Shown in pieces: positions 6,922 to 6,977 of a DNA stretch of 6,977 bases. Each line of letters opens with the position of its first letter. The first letter of the stretch is position 1. The position numbers were made by a program, and so were the translations under genes. The notes under the pieces are model-generated. The model was not told the DNA's origin. It did no database searches and worked only from the letters and a program-made list of their open reading frames with translations. The stretch covers positions 1 to 6,977 of the forward strand of contig CAYYJM010000305.1 in NCBI GenBank assembly GCA_964471755.1, read 5' to 3'. The DNA comes from CAYYJM01 sp964471755. GTDB taxonomy: Bacteria > Planctomycetota > Planctomycetia > Gemmatales > Gemmataceae.

Positions 6922-6950
6922 AGTCTACCCTGGAAGTCGGGCCGCGTCAC
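6922..6950 (-). promoter_or_regulatory. Candidate promoter for the PSCyt gene
   Basis: On the minus strand GTGACG (6950-6945) and TAGACT (6927-6922) are separated by 17 bases. Each matches its sigma-70 consensus hexamer at 4 of 6 positions. A start near 6915 would leave a leader of about 31 bases before the ATG at 6883. An out-of-frame ATG at 6894-6896 lies within that leader. With only two weak hexamers this is a suggestion, not a firm call. Confidence 0.3.
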
Positions 6951-6977
6951 TCGATTTCCCCGACAAGACAGGGGCGG

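Overview
The window looks like a piece of a GC-rich planctomycete chromosome. The main reason is a large membrane/periplasm-type protein that joins a PSCyt1 cytochrome domain to DUF1549 and DUF1553, followed by a DUF1501 protein. That pair is a hallmark of Planctomycetota and relatives. The intergenic gaps are also full of GC-rich inverted repeats. No tRNA, rRNA, CRISPR array, transposase or phage gene was seen.

All three real genes are on the minus strand, so transcription runs from high to low coordinates. First is the 1057-residue PSCyt1-DUF1549-DUF1553 protein (6883 down to 3710), with a Sec signal peptide, two CXXCH motifs and a beta-rich LamG/DUF1080-like insert flanked by helical segments. 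A 151-base gap follows, filled mostly by two perfect 47-base direct repeats and one 27-base inverted partial copy. Next is the DUF1501 protein with a Tat signal (3558 down to 2137). A 344-base gap then holds a 21-bp perfect hairpin, a second imperfect inverted repeat, and a good extended -10 promoter with a leader of about 140 bases. Last is ribosomal protein S1 with six S1 domains (1792 down to 110). The final 109 bases and the 94 bases at the other end hold no gene I can assign.

The PSCyt and DUF1501 genes probably act together outside the cytoplasm, one exported by Sec and the other by Tat, and are probably co-transcribed. Their exact substrate is not known from sequence. S1 appears to have its own promoter and to be an independent housekeeping gene. 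Long plus-strand open frames opposite S1 and DUF1501 are antisense shadows caused by high GC and codon bias. I see no wholly new multi-gene system here. The least explained material is the set of structured repeats placed just after stop codons and against the DUF1501 ribosome binding site.
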